Below the pieces are notes generated by a model. It saw nothing but the letters and a program-made list of their open reading frames with translations, made no database searches and was not told the DNA's origin. 64,000 nt of DNA. It comes from Aspidapion aeneum (taxonomy: Eukaryota > Arthropoda > Insecta > Coleoptera > Brentidae). The position numbers and the translations under genes were made by a program. The DNA lies in contig OY755045.1 in assembly GCA_963576565.1 (NCBI GenBank), forward strand, positions 8,617,977-8,681,976, in the 5' to 3' direction. The first letter of the stretch is position 1, and every line of letters begins with the position of its first letter. Positions 43,737-54,639 of this stretch are shown here, one piece after another.

Positions 43737-44071
43737 GTGAAACCAACAGAAACAACTACTCCGAGGGAAAATACCCCTACCGGCATTGAAGTATACTGAT
43801 GGCTTGATGCTTTCGTTGAGACCTTGTTAAAACTGTTTGGTTTTTACTATCTCCAACGTCGATCACAAGGATACGAATGATCCCCGTCTGGAACACGTAC
43901 TGATAATCAGGAACAAGTGATCCATGCCAATCCACGACCAGACCGGTTTCGACCTTTTGGGCCATCCTCAGGTGAATGTAGGCGATAGCTCCGTGTAGAG
44001 CATAAGTTTTGTGAAACCAACAGAAGCAACTAAGTACTCCGAGGGAAAATACCCCTACCTTACCGGCATTG
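43737..44071 (-). mobile_element. 274-bp hammerhead-bearing tandem unit, locus A
   Basis: GTGAAACCAACAGAA starts at 43737 and again at 44011, a period of 274 bp; the second unit is cut off after about 60 bp. The unit carries one hammerhead on the minus strand. An identical layout and period is found at 56908-57341. The 62-residue minus-strand ORF is shared by both loci but has no recognised domain. The tandem hammerhead layout resembles retrozymes or PLE terminal repeats. Confidence 0.7.
43930..43977 (-). ncRNA. Hammerhead-type ribozyme, family 3, locus A
   Basis: Minus strand 43977 to 43930: stem I 5' strand ATTCAC, box 1 CTGAGGA, one extra T, stem II GGCC/GGTC with a CAAAA loop, box 2 GAAA, stem III CC/GG around GGTCT, UC at the cleavage position, then stem I 3' strand GTGGAT (six pairs including one G-U). 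All three stems and boxes are present. The unpaired T before stem II departs from the classic fold. Confidence 0.65.
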
Positions 44072-44146
44072 AATTATTGGTCAAATAATTTCAAAAAATA
44101 CCAAAAGATTCTAAATAATACCGAAAAATTCCAAATAATACCTCGT

Positions 44147-44930
44147 TACCCTTGTGGACCAACAAAAAGCATATGATACCCTTCCAGTAGAAAAAGTATG
44201 GACAGTATTAGAGCAAACTAATATCAATCATATATACATAAAAGCAATAAAAAAACTATACAAAGGATCAGAATCTAAAATTAAAATCGAATTTCAAAAG
44301 AAGTCCTGGTAACGAAAAGCTTGAGACAGGGATGTTGTATCTCTCCAGCTCTTTTTAAAATATATATCGCAGTAGTATATACACACTACAGTTTGCAGAC
44401 GACCAAGTAATTGTAGCTAATGATAAAGAAGACATGGAGTATATGATGAAAAAGTTAACGGAAGAATACCAAAAGTGGGGGATAACAGTGAACGTGGATA
44501 AGACACAGTACTTATCTGTTGGAAACGAATCAAGTCAATTAGAACTAGACAATGAAGAAACAATATCTACATTCAGTGAGTATTTATACTTGGGTGTCGC
44601 ATTTGATAAGATAGGAAAAGAATGTAAAGAACTGGAAAAAAGAATAGTAAAAGTTAAAAACGTTATTGGATGTTCTAACAGTAGTTTATGGAGTAGAGAG
44701 ATAAAAAATAATGCAAAATTTACCATATATTAAACAATGGGGAAAAGCACGCTGTTATATGGAACAGAGACTTGTTGCGTAACAGAAAAATACAAAACAA
44801 AAATGGAAAGTCTCGACATAAGGATGCAATAACAAGATCAATAAGAATATCTAAAAAAGATCATATGGGAAATGAGCCTATAAAAGACACAATCGGAATC
44901 GAGGGAAGCAAGCAACTGTAAGCCGGCCGC
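44147..44930 (+). pseudogene. Non-LTR retrotransposon fragment (copy G)
   Basis: From VDQQKAYDTLPVEKVWTVL at 44157 through SLRQGCCISPALFKIYIAV and FADDQVIVANDKEDMEYMM (44390-44440), to IEGSKQL at 44930. The 3' tail is missing, lost in a deletion within GAGGGAAGCA...AGCAACTG. The longest unbroken frame is 44434-44733. Confidence 0.8.
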
Positions 44931-45321
44931 ATATTTGTATACAACACCCAGGATCGCCAGTCGGCTTTCGCCCGAACATCTCTGGTAAATAGCAGACGAT
45001 ATGGTAAATCGCTTGGGTAACTAAAACCCGTGATCGCAAAAATGTTCGTTAAAAATCAGTCTGGAACAATCTTTTTTAAGAAAGAATTCATAAATTTCTA
45101 ACATACATATATTTTTTTACAACATACTCTCCTGACCTCTTTCCCGGGATCCTAGAGAATGTGAAACCTAACCGTTGTCAATCGATCGTCAACATAACCG
45201 AACCGTGTCAATGTAGAATAGGGCTTCATCGACACGGTTACGGCAGCGTTCGGGTTACAACCGAATCGCAATCATGGACGTCGTTTACAAATGTGTAAGC
45301 CGGCCCGGGAAAAAATAGGCG
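44931..45321. other. No recognised gene
   Basis: GTAAGCCGGCC occurs at 44928 and 45295, possibly marking a unit or duplication. No ORF of interest. Confidence 0.4.
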
Positions 45322-45426
45322 AACGGCCCTTAAGGCAACGGCTCATAAGGCATCTGCCCACAAGGTACCGGCCCATAAGGTACCGAATCTTAAGGCACCG
45401 ACTCATACGGCTCCGGCCCACCGGGA
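45322..45426. repeat. 15-bp minisatellite, seven units
   Basis: Units such as AACGGCCCTTAAGGC, AACGGCTCATAAGGC and ACCGGCCCATAAGGT, each exactly 15 bp. Both strands remain open and give pentapeptide repeats (RLIRH/RPIRY type on plus, MSRCL/MGRYL type on minus). Several units carry GGTACC or AAGGTACCGG. Whether either frame is translated is unknown; neither has a recognised partner domain. Confidence 0.85.
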
Positions 45427-46062
45427 TTTTTTGTATTTTCCCATATGGCCTATTCACCCCTGATTTTAGGTATCTGTTGAATAAAAATGATAACAATACC
45501 CGTTAGGAAAATACGAAGCCAATTAAACTTGAAAAATAATAATTTCTATCTAATATCACCGACGTCGTAAGCGTTTCTTAGAGACGCCTGAAGACGCCGC
45601 GCCGTGTCGTCGGGCAGCCGGCGACGCTCATTAAAGCGTCGAGACGCCGCGCTCAATCTGCCACAATGGTTCGTTGATTAAAACCGATTTTCTCTGTCAT
45701 AAAATCTCTATTCACAACTTGACAACGTCGTACTAGTCATTACAACTCGGTCATTTGCCTTCGTTTGAGACTTTATGACTATACGGGGTGTATGTTAACA
45801 GTGGCGTATCCAGAAATATATCTTTGGGGGGGCTGAGAGTATTGGGAGGGCCGAGACCCAATAATGCCGTATTTTATGGTTTTACCCAACTGATGCACGG
45901 TGAAACGAAGAGTAATGTAGATTTTATTGAAGTTCCTTTGATTACACATTGCAAATGTCCTGTAATTTGCTGTAGTTACTTTGTAGTCCTCCCTACTCCC
46001 ACCCATCTCCCGTCCTGTCATTTCCCCACCCTATTCAAAATCCATATTCGCATAATTATTAT
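45427..46062. other. CpG-rich patch and a hAT-type end fragment
   Basis: 45580-45655 is unusually G/C- and CpG-rich for this window, with AGACGCCGCGC twice and inverted GCGTC motifs. At 45800, CAGTGGCGTATCCAGAAAT resembles a hAT left terminus with no partner found. ORFs at 45779-46066 on both strands are unrecognised. Confidence 0.45.
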
Positions 46063-46320
46063 ATGAAATATAGGGCGATTTCAAAAATTCTTTCTGCATA
46101 CCCTTTCAGATTTTTTTTCCAACACCACTTTACTAGTTCCCCCCCTCCCGCCTCTCCCTCTCTCCTCCCCACCATCCTTATTAATAATTGTTGTAGCTAT
46201 ACCTTTCACAAATATAGAGCGATTTCAAAAATTCTCTCGGCACACGCTTTAAGATTTTTTTCGATTTTGACACCATTTTACTAGTTCCCTCCTCCTTCTC
46301 CACTCCCCCACCATTACTTA
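46063..46320. repeat. Two tandem units of a pyrimidine-rich repeat
   Basis: Both units contain GCGATTTCAAAAATTCT, a TTTTTTTC stretch, ACTAGTTCC and a long C/T tract. A fragment of the same repeat is at 29530-29640 (minus), and the ACTAGTTCC end recurs at 63971-64000 (minus). Confidence 0.65.
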
Positions 46321-46620
46321 ATGGAAGGTAACACTGTTCGCGTCCGTAGAAAATCTACACGTACTTTTTGGGTAAAGCTAAACTTGTAAATGCATAGTGC
46401 GTTTTATAAGGCTGAATAAGAATTAAACCTTAAAGTTGGAAATAATTTTTTTTTTAAACTCAGCTGCTAAATTTAGTTGTAACTACTAGTCGCAGTTGGG
46501 TACAAAAACTATATGATTTCGTAAGTGCGCTTTGGGTATCAAAACTATAAGTAGAAGCATGTTGTACATTATAGGTATACCTATCAATTTTGTACTCAAC
46601 TGCGACTAGTAGTTATAAGT
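46321..46620 (+). repeat. Dispersed repeat, inverse copy at the right edge of the window
   Basis: Matches the complement of 62900-63235 over most of its length, including TAGAAAATCTACACGTAC, TAAATGCATAGTGC, CCTTAAAGTTG-type sequence, TTATAGGTATACCTATCAAT and CAACTGCGACTAGTAGTTAT. Together with 46063-46320 it forms one composite repeat about 550 bp long. Confidence 0.7.
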
Positions 46621-46802
46621 GATACTACCTTTTTAATTATGGTTCATCAATTAAAATGAGTCCACCCTGTATAACGGTTACTATGAAGAGTCTGGATTCT
46701 TATACACTCTCCTCAGACTATGCTTATTAAGGCAAGCAAATGCGACCAACCAATCGCGTGCTGAAGGGCTGACTCCAGATAGAAATCCGCTGGCCTCTTT
46801 CG

Positions 46803-47412
46803 CAGCGTTGCCACCTCTACCGATTTTTCGGTAGATCTACCGATTTAGCCTTTTCCATATTTTTTTTTATACGTCTCGTGATCGCAATTAAAAAAAACAC
46901 CATAAATAAAATATTCTTTTTATGTAAGATTCTTTGTAGAATAAAAAATTTATTTCAAGCCATTGTTTTTAAAAGTGTATTTATGGCGCTATCTCTTGAC
47001 GGATGTAAATTTAAAAGGGAAAAATTAAAAATGAGAATTAAACTAAAACACTTTATATTTTCCTACTTCTTTTTGTTAAGATTTTATTTTAACTATTATA
47101 TTATGTTTTGTTTAAAATAAGTTTATTTATTACTGTTATAAATATACAGAGTGATAAAAAGTTATTTAAGGCTTGTTTTTTTATATAATATTATCTACCT
47201 AATATGTACCTAATTTTTTTATTTATTTCTTAATTTTGGTATTTTGTCAGTAAAAACAATTCGTAGAAATACAATTTACCTACTAAATCAATCCAAACTA
47301 TCGATAGTTCTCCAGCACTGCTTGCTAAGATGATTAAAAAAATCTACCGAAATCTACCGATTTTTCTCGAAGCCTTTTACCGAAGACCTCAGGGTCGAGG
47401 GTAGCAACGCTG
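46803..47412. mobile_element. hAT MITE with CAGCGTTGCCACC ends
   Basis: CAGCGTTGCCACCTCTACCG at the left; the right end is GGTAGCAACGCTG. Flanks CTCTTTCG (46795-46802) and CTCTTTAG (47413-47420) match at 7 of 8 positions. CTACCGA motifs repeat just inside both ends. The 80-residue ORF at 46878-47120 is Phe- and Lys-rich and not recognisable. Confidence 0.75.
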
Positions 47413-47461
47413 CTCTTTAGTTAATATTTGAACCCAAGAAGACCGACTCTCGCTCTTCTTG

Positions 47462-47860
47462 CACGGTAAAAATTTTGTCTACAATAAAAACACGTTTTTT
47501 TCTTGAATAAATTGTTTTATCTTAAAACAATTTGTTTTGAATTAAAATATTTCTTTTCACTTCAACGCAGCGTTTAATCTTGAAATTATTTTTCTTCTTT
47601 AATTGTTTTGTTTCAGTATACTCCATTTTGTAACAAAGCAAATTGTCTTCATATAAGTAATATTTTGCTTCCAGAGAAAACAGTGCCTTAGATTAATTCA
47701 GTTCCAATTTATAATAAAACAATTTTTGTTTCACATTAAAATAAAGAGGCAACACATTCTGTGTGCTATATCAAAAAAATATTCTCTTGGTGAATAGGAA
47801 AGCACAAATTAATTGACTTCAAAGCAATTTGCTTTGATCTAAGACAATTTTTTTACCGTG
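47462..47860. mobile_element. MITE with CACGGTAAAAATTTTGTCT ends
   Basis: The left end CACGGTAAAAATTTTGTCT is mirrored by AAGACAATTTTTTTACCGTG ending at 47860. The interior repeats AAACAATTTGTTTTGA and its complement. A left-end fragment is at 19070. No target duplication identified. Confidence 0.7.
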
Positions 47861-47910
47861 TGGATTTGAACTCCAACATCCACATATTATTTTCGGAATT
47901 TGAAAAAAAA

Positions 47911-48210
47911 ATGTATTTTTCTATCCTCGGTAAAGGTAAATATATTGTCAGTATTTTAGTACTAGCAGGAGTAGTAGTGGAAGCATCAGCAATACAAAAC
48001 ACAGCAATAAAGTGTAATAAAGCTGTTCATACACCAGCAAACGGTTTATTTGCTCAACATGCCAACAAATCTGTCATCTACCAACAACACAGTAGAATCC
48101 TAATATCTAGTAAGACACCAATCTTTTACCATAAAGAAAGTTTTGTGATTTTACCAATCATATTTCTTCATAGGTCAAGGAACAGCATTGTGGCCGTCGG
48201 CTGTATGTAG
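47911..48210 (+). CDS. Candidate small secreted protein, unknown function
   Basis: ATG at 47911 begins MYFSILGKG, then a hydrophobic stretch (YIVSILVLAGVVV) ending EASA, which looks like a signal peptide with cleavage near residue 27. The mature part is polar, with two Lys/His-rich segments (NTAIKCNKAVHTPANG, AQHANKSVIYQQHSR). Unspliced, the frame stops at 48210. Alternatively a donor (A then GTAAGA, 48110) and acceptor (TTCTTCATAG, 48173) define a 64-bp intron joining to SQGTALWPSAVCSG. The hAT MITE target lies in this segment. I recognise no family, and a chance ORF is possible. A MITE ends just upstream, so any promoter must lie in or beyond it. Confidence 0.3.
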   Translation: MYFSILGKGKYIVSILVLAGVVVEASAIQNTAIKCNKAVHTPANGLFAQHANKSVIYQQHSRILISSKTPIFYHKESFVILPIIFLHRSRNSIVAVGCM

Positions 48211-48214
48211 TGGT

Positions 48215-48768
48215 CAGAGCTATCACAAGTATATAATGAAAGTAATTCAAGTACAAGTACCAAGTACATTAAGATTTGTAAAAGTACTTGAAGTTCATTT
48301 TCTTTTCAAATGTACTTCCAGTACCAAGTATATTATAAAAGTACTTAATTTCTTCCAAGTCTTTTACTTTTAGAATAGAAGTACTTCAAGTACTTCAAGT
48401 ACTTTTAGTATGTCAAAAAACGAGAAAAATGCCAAAAATATCAAAAAACATGTCAAAAATGTTAAAAAATTTGCAAAAAGTAAAAAATGTCAAAAAACTT
48501 CAAAAACTTAAAAAAACATCTATGACAACAAATTTCAAAAAATTTAAAGAAAATTAAAAAACAACAACCTGAAAGGTTTTATTTTTTGGAATTTTTATGT
48601 AAATACGTATTACTTATATACTTAAATTGCATTTATTTATTTTTTCCCAACTCATGATTTTACATACAAATGCCATAGAAAGGTAATGGACAGAGAACTC
48701 TTGTAAAAAGAAGTACTTGTAAGTACTTGAAGTACAATTTCAAGTACTTAAAGTACCTGACAGCTCTG
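48215..48768. mobile_element. hAT MITE rich in AAGTACTT motifs
   Basis: CAGAGCTATCAC at the left and GACAGCTCTG at the right, with exact 8-bp GTAGTGGT at 48207-48214 and 48769-48776. Palindromic AAGTACTT-type motifs are clustered inside both ends (48232-48410 and 48708-48757), as expected for subterminal transposase sites. The centre is GTCAAAAA-rich. Non-coding. Confidence 0.85.
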
Positions 48769-48776
48769 GTAGTGGT

Positions 48777-49689
48777 ACGGATCATTGAAATTTCAATTAC
48801 AAATCATGTAGTTTTAGCAAACACTCTTTCGAAAAGCAACATTTTGAATATGGATGATTCTACCAAAAGTGGGCTATATGGATATCATTTTTGGTCATTG
48901 CCTTTAAATAACAGTACAGCACAGTAAATAATTTTGTTTTTTTTAAATTTATGTAACTAATTAGGTGTAAGCTAAGAAACATTTATTTTCCCGAATTTTA
49001 GGAATTATTGCATAACAATTCCAGAGGGATGAGTACCAGAGGAATGAGTTTTTTAATGGTTTTCCAATTTAAATCAAAATCTATTTAGACTACTTAACTT
49101 AAGTTTTATATAAACAAAGTTCCTATACTTATAATTTTAAAACAATCAACAAAAATATTATACTATTGATATCAGTCGAATATTTACTTACCAGAGGAAT
49201 GATAATTGAAGCGTTCCTTTTTGATTTCTCTGAAAAAAACTAATTTTCTGCCGAAAATAAAAAGATCTATAACTTAAACCAAACTAAAGTTAACATTATC
49301 TGTCACAACTTGTCACCCTCACAAGTAAATTAGATATCCAGAGCCGTCTCTTTCTCTAGAAATTAACCGGTGGTATTCACAAATATTGTTTTATTAATAA
49401 TGGAGCACATTTAAAATTGTAAAATTTTCCGGAGAAAATGTAAATTCGGATTTTCAAAAATATGACTGCAAACTTAAGTTTTATCAATTTTTTGAGTTAA
49501 GACTTGGTTAAATATTATTTATTAGGATATTTTTTTCAATCTGAGTTTTTAATATTTGTTTTGGGACTACACCAGAGGAACGAGGTATTTGCTTTGTAAT
49601 AAAAAAAATTATAAACTTGCAATTTTTTTTATACATTAAACTCAAATGCTCCATAAAGAAAACATTTCGTTTTAAATCTTATAACTAAA
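48777..49689. other. No firm gene; repeated CCAGAGGAATGA motif
   Basis: Just after the MITE a plus-strand frame runs to a stop at 48927 (IIEISITNHVVLANTLSKSN, MDDSTKSGLYGYHFWSLP). It could be the disrupted continuation of the upstream ORF in another frame, but evidence is weak. CCAGAGG(A/G)A(T/C)GA recurs at about 49021, 49036, 49193 and 49571. ATGGATGATTCTAC at 48849 has an inverted near-match at 49755-49769. Confidence 0.35.
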
Positions 49690-50250
49690 ACTATGCTTCA
49701 TTTGCAGTCTGTGTTTGAAAAATATGCATTCCCACTCAAAAGCACCATTTTTGTAGAATCATCCATATATATATTGAGAAACAACTTTTTCGAAAAACAA
49801 TTTGTCTTTAAATTTAGTTTTGGAAAAATGTTTTCCAAAAAAAAGGTTTTGAAATCTTTTTTGTTAAAGAATTTTCTCTTTAAAAAATTTTCGTTCAAAA
49901 AATAGATTTTTTTGAATGGCATTTTCTCGATAAACACAAAACCAAAACACATTTTTTTAAAGGAAAGTTTTTAAAAACATTTTCTTCAAAAATATATTTG
50001 TTATAAAAGCTGCTATTCGAAAATAGTTATTATTTAAAACTTAATTTTATAAAAAAAGATTCTAAAAATAGTTTTTTGACAAAATATAATCCAAAAAGTT
50101 GCTTTTTGTAAAAATTTATTCTGAAAAAAGTATATATTAAAACCTTTCCGAAATTGTAGTTCAAAAATAATTTCTACTTCAAGAAATGTTTTCAAAAACT
50201 TGTTTTTCAGAATATAATCCGAATTTTTTTCCAAATATTATTTTATAGAT
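49690..50250. repeat. Low-complexity TTTTC/GAAAA tract
   Basis: Dense, imperfect TTTTTCGAAAA and TTTTGAAAA-like repeats on both strands. The Phe/Lys-rich ORFs at 49693-49952 and 50034-50234 follow from this composition and should not be read as proteins. Confidence 0.6.
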
Positions 50251-50584
50251 ATAACTAAAATGTCTGTACTGTGTGTAGGACGAGGACAGCTGTATCCACT
50301 TTGATGTAACCAAAGAAGAAACCAGACTGGTGCGCTAATATTTATGTCAAACACGATCAAATAAACACCAGTAAAACTGCTCGTTTAAAAACACACAAAT
50401 TTATTTTTAATTTCCTCCTTGTGGGTGCGTAATTTAAACGCCATCATTATGGCTTTAATTTTGGAATTTTTTCTAAAATTGAGAAAAATTTTGCTGCCTT
50501 CTCAACAAAAAATTCGTTTTTTTTTCGCATCTGTATGGGTTTTCCACAAATGAGTTATGAATGTCATGTCCCACGGCGGGATGA

Positions 50585-52290
50585 TTACCACGTTACCCCC
50601 ACCCCCCGCAAATCCGTGCTTGATCCAAACAGATTTTTTATAAAAACAGTCATAAAATAAAAATATTTAAAAGCTTGAGGAAAGGGAAATACAGGCGAAC
50701 AACCAGTCCCTTGATCCGTTTTATTGCCAGTTGAATGATTGATGAGACGATTCGAATTGCTTTTTGAGGCCAACGCACGCCATATTGTCATTATCCAAGC
50801 AGTGGCATTTTAATCATTTTTGTTTTAAAAAAGTTTTTTAAATATTTTTTTTGCACGCATAGATTGATAGTTTCTATCCATTAACCTTTATTAGACTTGC
50901 CAAGTTGCTATATAACACAAACCAACATGTACAGGGTGTCCAAAATTCGATTTTTTCGACGCTCAACATACTCCCTGAGTCGGTATAATATAGTGCGGTT
51001 CCAAAGGAGAAACGTGGCAACCTTAGTGTCGGCAAAAAACCACAGTTATCAAAACGGGTAAAAATAGAGATCCAAACAGATTTTCTATAAAAATAGTCAA
51101 ACAATAAAAATGTTTTAAAGCTTGGGGAAAGGGCAATACAGGCGAACAACCAGTCCCTTGATCCATTTTATTGCCAGTTGAATGATTGATGAGACGATTC
51201 GAATTGCTTTTTGAGGCCAACGCACGCCATATTGTCATTATCCAAGCAGTGGCATTTTAATCATTTTTGTTTTAAAAAAGTTTTTTAAATATTTTTTTTG
51301 CACGCATAGATTGATAGTTTCTTGCATCCATTAACCTTTATTAGACTTGCCAAGTTGCTATATAACACAAACCAACATGTACAGGGTGTCCAAAATTCGA
51401 TTTTTTTGGTGCTCAACATACTTCCTGAGTCGGTATAATATAGTGCAGTTCCAAAGGAGAAACGTGGCGGCCTTAGTGTCAGCAAAAAAATCACAGTTAT
51501 CAAAACGGGTATTTTTTATAAAAATAGTCATAAAATAAAAATATTTAATAGCTTGAGAAAAGGGAAATACAGGCGAACAACCATTCCCTTGATCCATTTT
51601 ATTGCCAGTTGAATGATTGATGAGACGATTCGAATTGCTTTTTGAGGCCAACGCACGCCATATTGTCATTATCCAAGCAGTGGCGTTTTAATCATTTTTG
51701 TTTTCAAAAAGTTTTTTAAATATTTTTTTTTGCACGCATAGATTGATAGTTTCTTGCACCCATTAACCTTTATTAGACTTAACAAGTTGCTATATAACTC
51801 AAACTAACATGTACAGGGTGTCCAAAATTCGTTTTTTTTGGGGCTCAACATACTCCCTGAGTCGGTATAATATAGTGCGGTTCCAAAGGAGAAACGTGGC
51901 GGCCTTAGTGTCGGCAAAAAACCACAGTTATCAAAACGGGTAAAAATAGAGGTCCAAACAGATTTTTTATAAAAATGTTTGAAAGCTTGAGGAAAGGGAA
52001 ATACAGGCGAACAACCAGTCCCTTGATCCATTTTATTGCCAGTTCGAATTGCTTTTTGAGGCCAACGCACGCCATATTGTCATTATCCAAGGAGTAGTGG
52101 CGTTTTAGTCATTTTTGTTTTAAAAAAGTTTTTTACAATATTTTTTTTGCACGCATACATTGATAGTTTGTTGTACCCATTAACCCTTAACTACAGGACC
52201 TTTATACTTTAGACTTAACAAGTTGCTATATAACTCAAACCAAAATGTACAGGGTGTCCAAAATTCGATTTTTTCGGGGGTTTCAGGTGT
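50585..52290. repeat. Tandem array, about 440-bp unit, nearly four copies
   Basis: The anchor ACAGGCGAACAACCA occurs at 50691, 51138, 51569 and 52003 (spacings 447, 431, 434). Each unit also has ACGCACGCCATATTGTCATT, GCACGCATAGATTGATAG, ACAGGGTGTCCAAAATTCG and GAGTCGGTATAATATAGTGC (the last lost from the final unit). The minus-strand MTIWRALASKSNSNRLINHS frame repeats in the first three units but breaks at different points, so it is not evidence of a gene. Unit ends are undefined. Confidence 0.85.
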
Positions 52291-52609
52291 TTGTTAGTTG
52301 TTCTTACCTCCACTTGCCACGCTCAATTTTTATTTTAAGACGAAAACTCTGTGTAAAAACCGCGGAAGTTTGGTGTAAGTTGCTTTATTATAGATTTTTT
52401 TTAAAAGAATCCAACTATCAAATTGATGTTTATCTGTCATTTTAAGGTTTTCAAATATTGGTGGAATAACCCCTTTATTTCTTTATATTTTTTGTTTTTT
52501 TATCTGTTTACTGGGTTTGAAATATTTTAAATTGATCAAAGTATAAAACCAAAAAACATAAAGATGTAATTAACAAATTAAATATAAAAATAATTAGATA
52601 CGTATCTCG
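52291..52609. other. Nothing recognised
   Basis: AT-rich, with an unrecognised 81-residue minus-strand ORF at 52508-52753 that overlaps the hammerhead locus. Confidence 0.4.
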
Positions 52610-52880
52610 GTAGATGACGCTTCTTGCGAGGGTGTTCTCACTATAGACGTAGGATGAGAGACAAAGCGGTCTGATTAACTTCGCAAGGGTGTCACATTGA
52701 CCAAACAGTGTTCTCAGGAGTCCCATAAGGACGAAGCAGTTAATTGTCAACAATTATTAGGTGTTAATTAGATCTTGGATCCCCGTGAGGTTAAGCTTTC
52801 GAGCTACCCACGGAAAATATGAGAGAAACAAAAACTTATTTTTACCCGATTAGCCAGAAAACTTGTTTGATGTCGTTATC
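52610..52880 (+). mobile_element. Hammerhead family 1 repeat, decayed copy
   Basis: Matches 54725-54945 from AAGGGTGTCACATTGACCA through the ribozyme to TTAGATCTTGGATCCCCGTG, GAGCTACCCACGGAAAA and GAGAGAAACAAAA. Boundaries unknown, non-coding. Confidence 0.65.
52707..52754 (+). ncRNA. Hammerhead ribozyme, family 1, inactivated copy
   Basis: The same 48-nt layout as 54753, with stem II GTCC/GGAC intact. Box 1 is CTCAGGA instead of CTGAAGA, so the invariant G is C. Box 2 is GAAG instead of GAAA. Stem III is CAG/TTG and stem I is reduced. Loss of two invariant core bases should abolish cleavage. Confidence 0.7.
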
Positions 52881-53366
52881 TATGTTTAATTATAATATCT
52901 TTGGGTACACCACTGGAAATTTCCAAGTTACCAAATATTAATACCCTATACAATATTGATCTGATTGATAATAATATAACAATTCAGTCTTTTATTTGAA
53001 TTTAGGCCAAATACATTAATAAAAAACATATGATTCTTGTCAGGAAAAACTCATGTTTGAACAAAAAACAGAACTGCAAAATATCTGTCTAACATTAAAT
53101 GATTATTTGTTTTGTTTATTGCAAACAAAACAGCATGTTTTGTCTGTTTAACGTCTGTTTAAATAAACAACACTTCAGCATTCGAGCAAAAAGATAATTT
53201 ATAATTCATGGCATTTTTGCAAAGTATCAAATGACACATCCATATAATAATAAGCGCTTTTTTGTATTTTTGAATTTTCCTGTTTTTTCTGTATTACGAA
53301 GAATAGATAGATAGGAAAAGTCTACCAGCTCCATTATAACGGTTCCATAAATTATTGGGAGCCATT
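52881..53366. other. Nothing recognised
   Basis: AT-rich sequence with a CAAACAAAA/TTTTGTCTGTTT imperfect palindrome near 53110-53160. No ORF. Confidence 0.4.
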
Positions 53367-53626
53367 AGGACAGGCAGTAATAGTGCCGAGCACTATTCTG
53401 ACAGTTTCGTATTGTATGAACAGGTGTCTTCTTTCAAAATTAGGCCTTTGTGTATTATAATAACGGAAATTATTACTTCCGCCTTTATTAAAAGAAAACA
53501 AACGACTGGATTTATAAATTTGACATTGGTATGTCAAATTTGAAAGATCAACTGTTAGGTTACAATGGAAAACTGTCAGAATACTGCCTAACACTATTAC
53601 TGCCTGGCTTTATTGCAATAAGTCCC
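53367..53626. mobile_element. MITE related to the GGGACTTATTG family, short form
   Basis: The right end GGCTTTATTGCAATAAGTCCC matches the left end of the element at 40711. The inner inverted pair is AGTGCCGAGCACTATTCTGAC and GTCAGAATACTGCCTAACAC. The left outer 20 bp are diverged. 260 bp, non-coding. Confidence 0.65.
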
Positions 53627-53867
53627 TATTGAATTATCAAATATCTCTTATAATATTCGAAAGTGACAAAATGATATATTTAGAGGAGTACTTATAGGGT
53701 CTTTACATTTTATAGTCGGGCTTATTGGAAGTGCAATAAGGTCTCGCATTAATAGTAGTATATTGACATTTAAGCATGCGCAGTTGCGTTGTAAAATACT
53801 GCAGACTAATGAGAATTGTGCTAGACTTTCTTAGTGCACAAATAAAGTCATACAGTATATATGTAAA

Positions 53868-54560
53868 AAATATAATAAAAGCGATAAAAAAACTTACAAA
53901 AAGTCAAAATCTAAAATTAAAATTGGAAATCGACTTTCAAAAGAATTCCTGGTAACGAAAGGTTTAAGACAGGGATGTTGTATCTCATTCGAACTATTTT
54001 TAAAATATATATCGCAGTAGCTCTAAAAACTGGAAACGTAAAGTACACGGCATGGGAATACAACTTAACGACCGATTTACCATATACAAACTACAGTTTG
54101 CTGACGACCAAGTAATTGTAGCTAATAATAGAGAAGACATGGAGTATATGATAAGAAAGTTATAGGCAAAATAGCAAAAGTGGGAGTTAACAGTGAACGT
54201 GGACAAGACACAGTACTTATGTATTGGAAACGAATCCAGCGAGTTAGACCTAGACAATGGACAAGTAATATTAGCATGCAATGAGTATGTATACTTTGAT
54301 AAAACAGAAACAGACTGTAAGGAACTGGAAAAAAGAATAGTAAAAGCAAAAAAGGTTCTTGGATGTCTGCGCAGTATTTTAGGCAGCACATATATAAATT
54401 TAACATATGAAACAATGATAAAAAGCACACTGTTGTATGGAATAGAAACCTGTTGCTTAACAGAAAAATACAAAACGAAAATCAAAAGTGTCGAAATGGA
54501 TGCAATCAGAAGATTAATGTAAATATCTAGAACAAATCATACAAGAAATAAGACCATAAA
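53868..54560 (+). pseudogene. Non-LTR retrotransposon fragment (copy H)
   Basis: SKIKIGNRLSKEFLVTKGLR (about 53905-53965), FADDQVIVAN at 54093, NVDKTQYLCIGNESSELDLD at 54196, and TLLYGIETCCLTEKYKTKI at 54425. Frames are broken; deletions remove part of the YLGV and SREIKKN regions. 3'-truncated at about 54560. Confidence 0.8.
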
Positions 54561-54639
54561 TGAAACGAGAAACGGTTCATCTGCCTGCCTTTTGTTTTAA
54601 CTCTGACAGTTTGTTTTGTATTCGATAGATGTCACCACT

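Noticed and set aside
43777..43965. 62-residue minus-strand ORF conserved at 56948-57136
   Set aside because: It lies wholly inside the 274-bp hammerhead unit; conservation is explained by recent common origin of the repeat, and no domain is recognisable.
49693..50234. Phe/Lys-rich ORFs on both strands
   Set aside because: Product of low-complexity TTTTC/GAAAA sequence.
50585..52090. Repeated minus-strand MTIWRALASK ORF family as a gene cluster
   Set aside because: The frames follow the tandem units and break at different places in each; no start context or shared stop supports translation.
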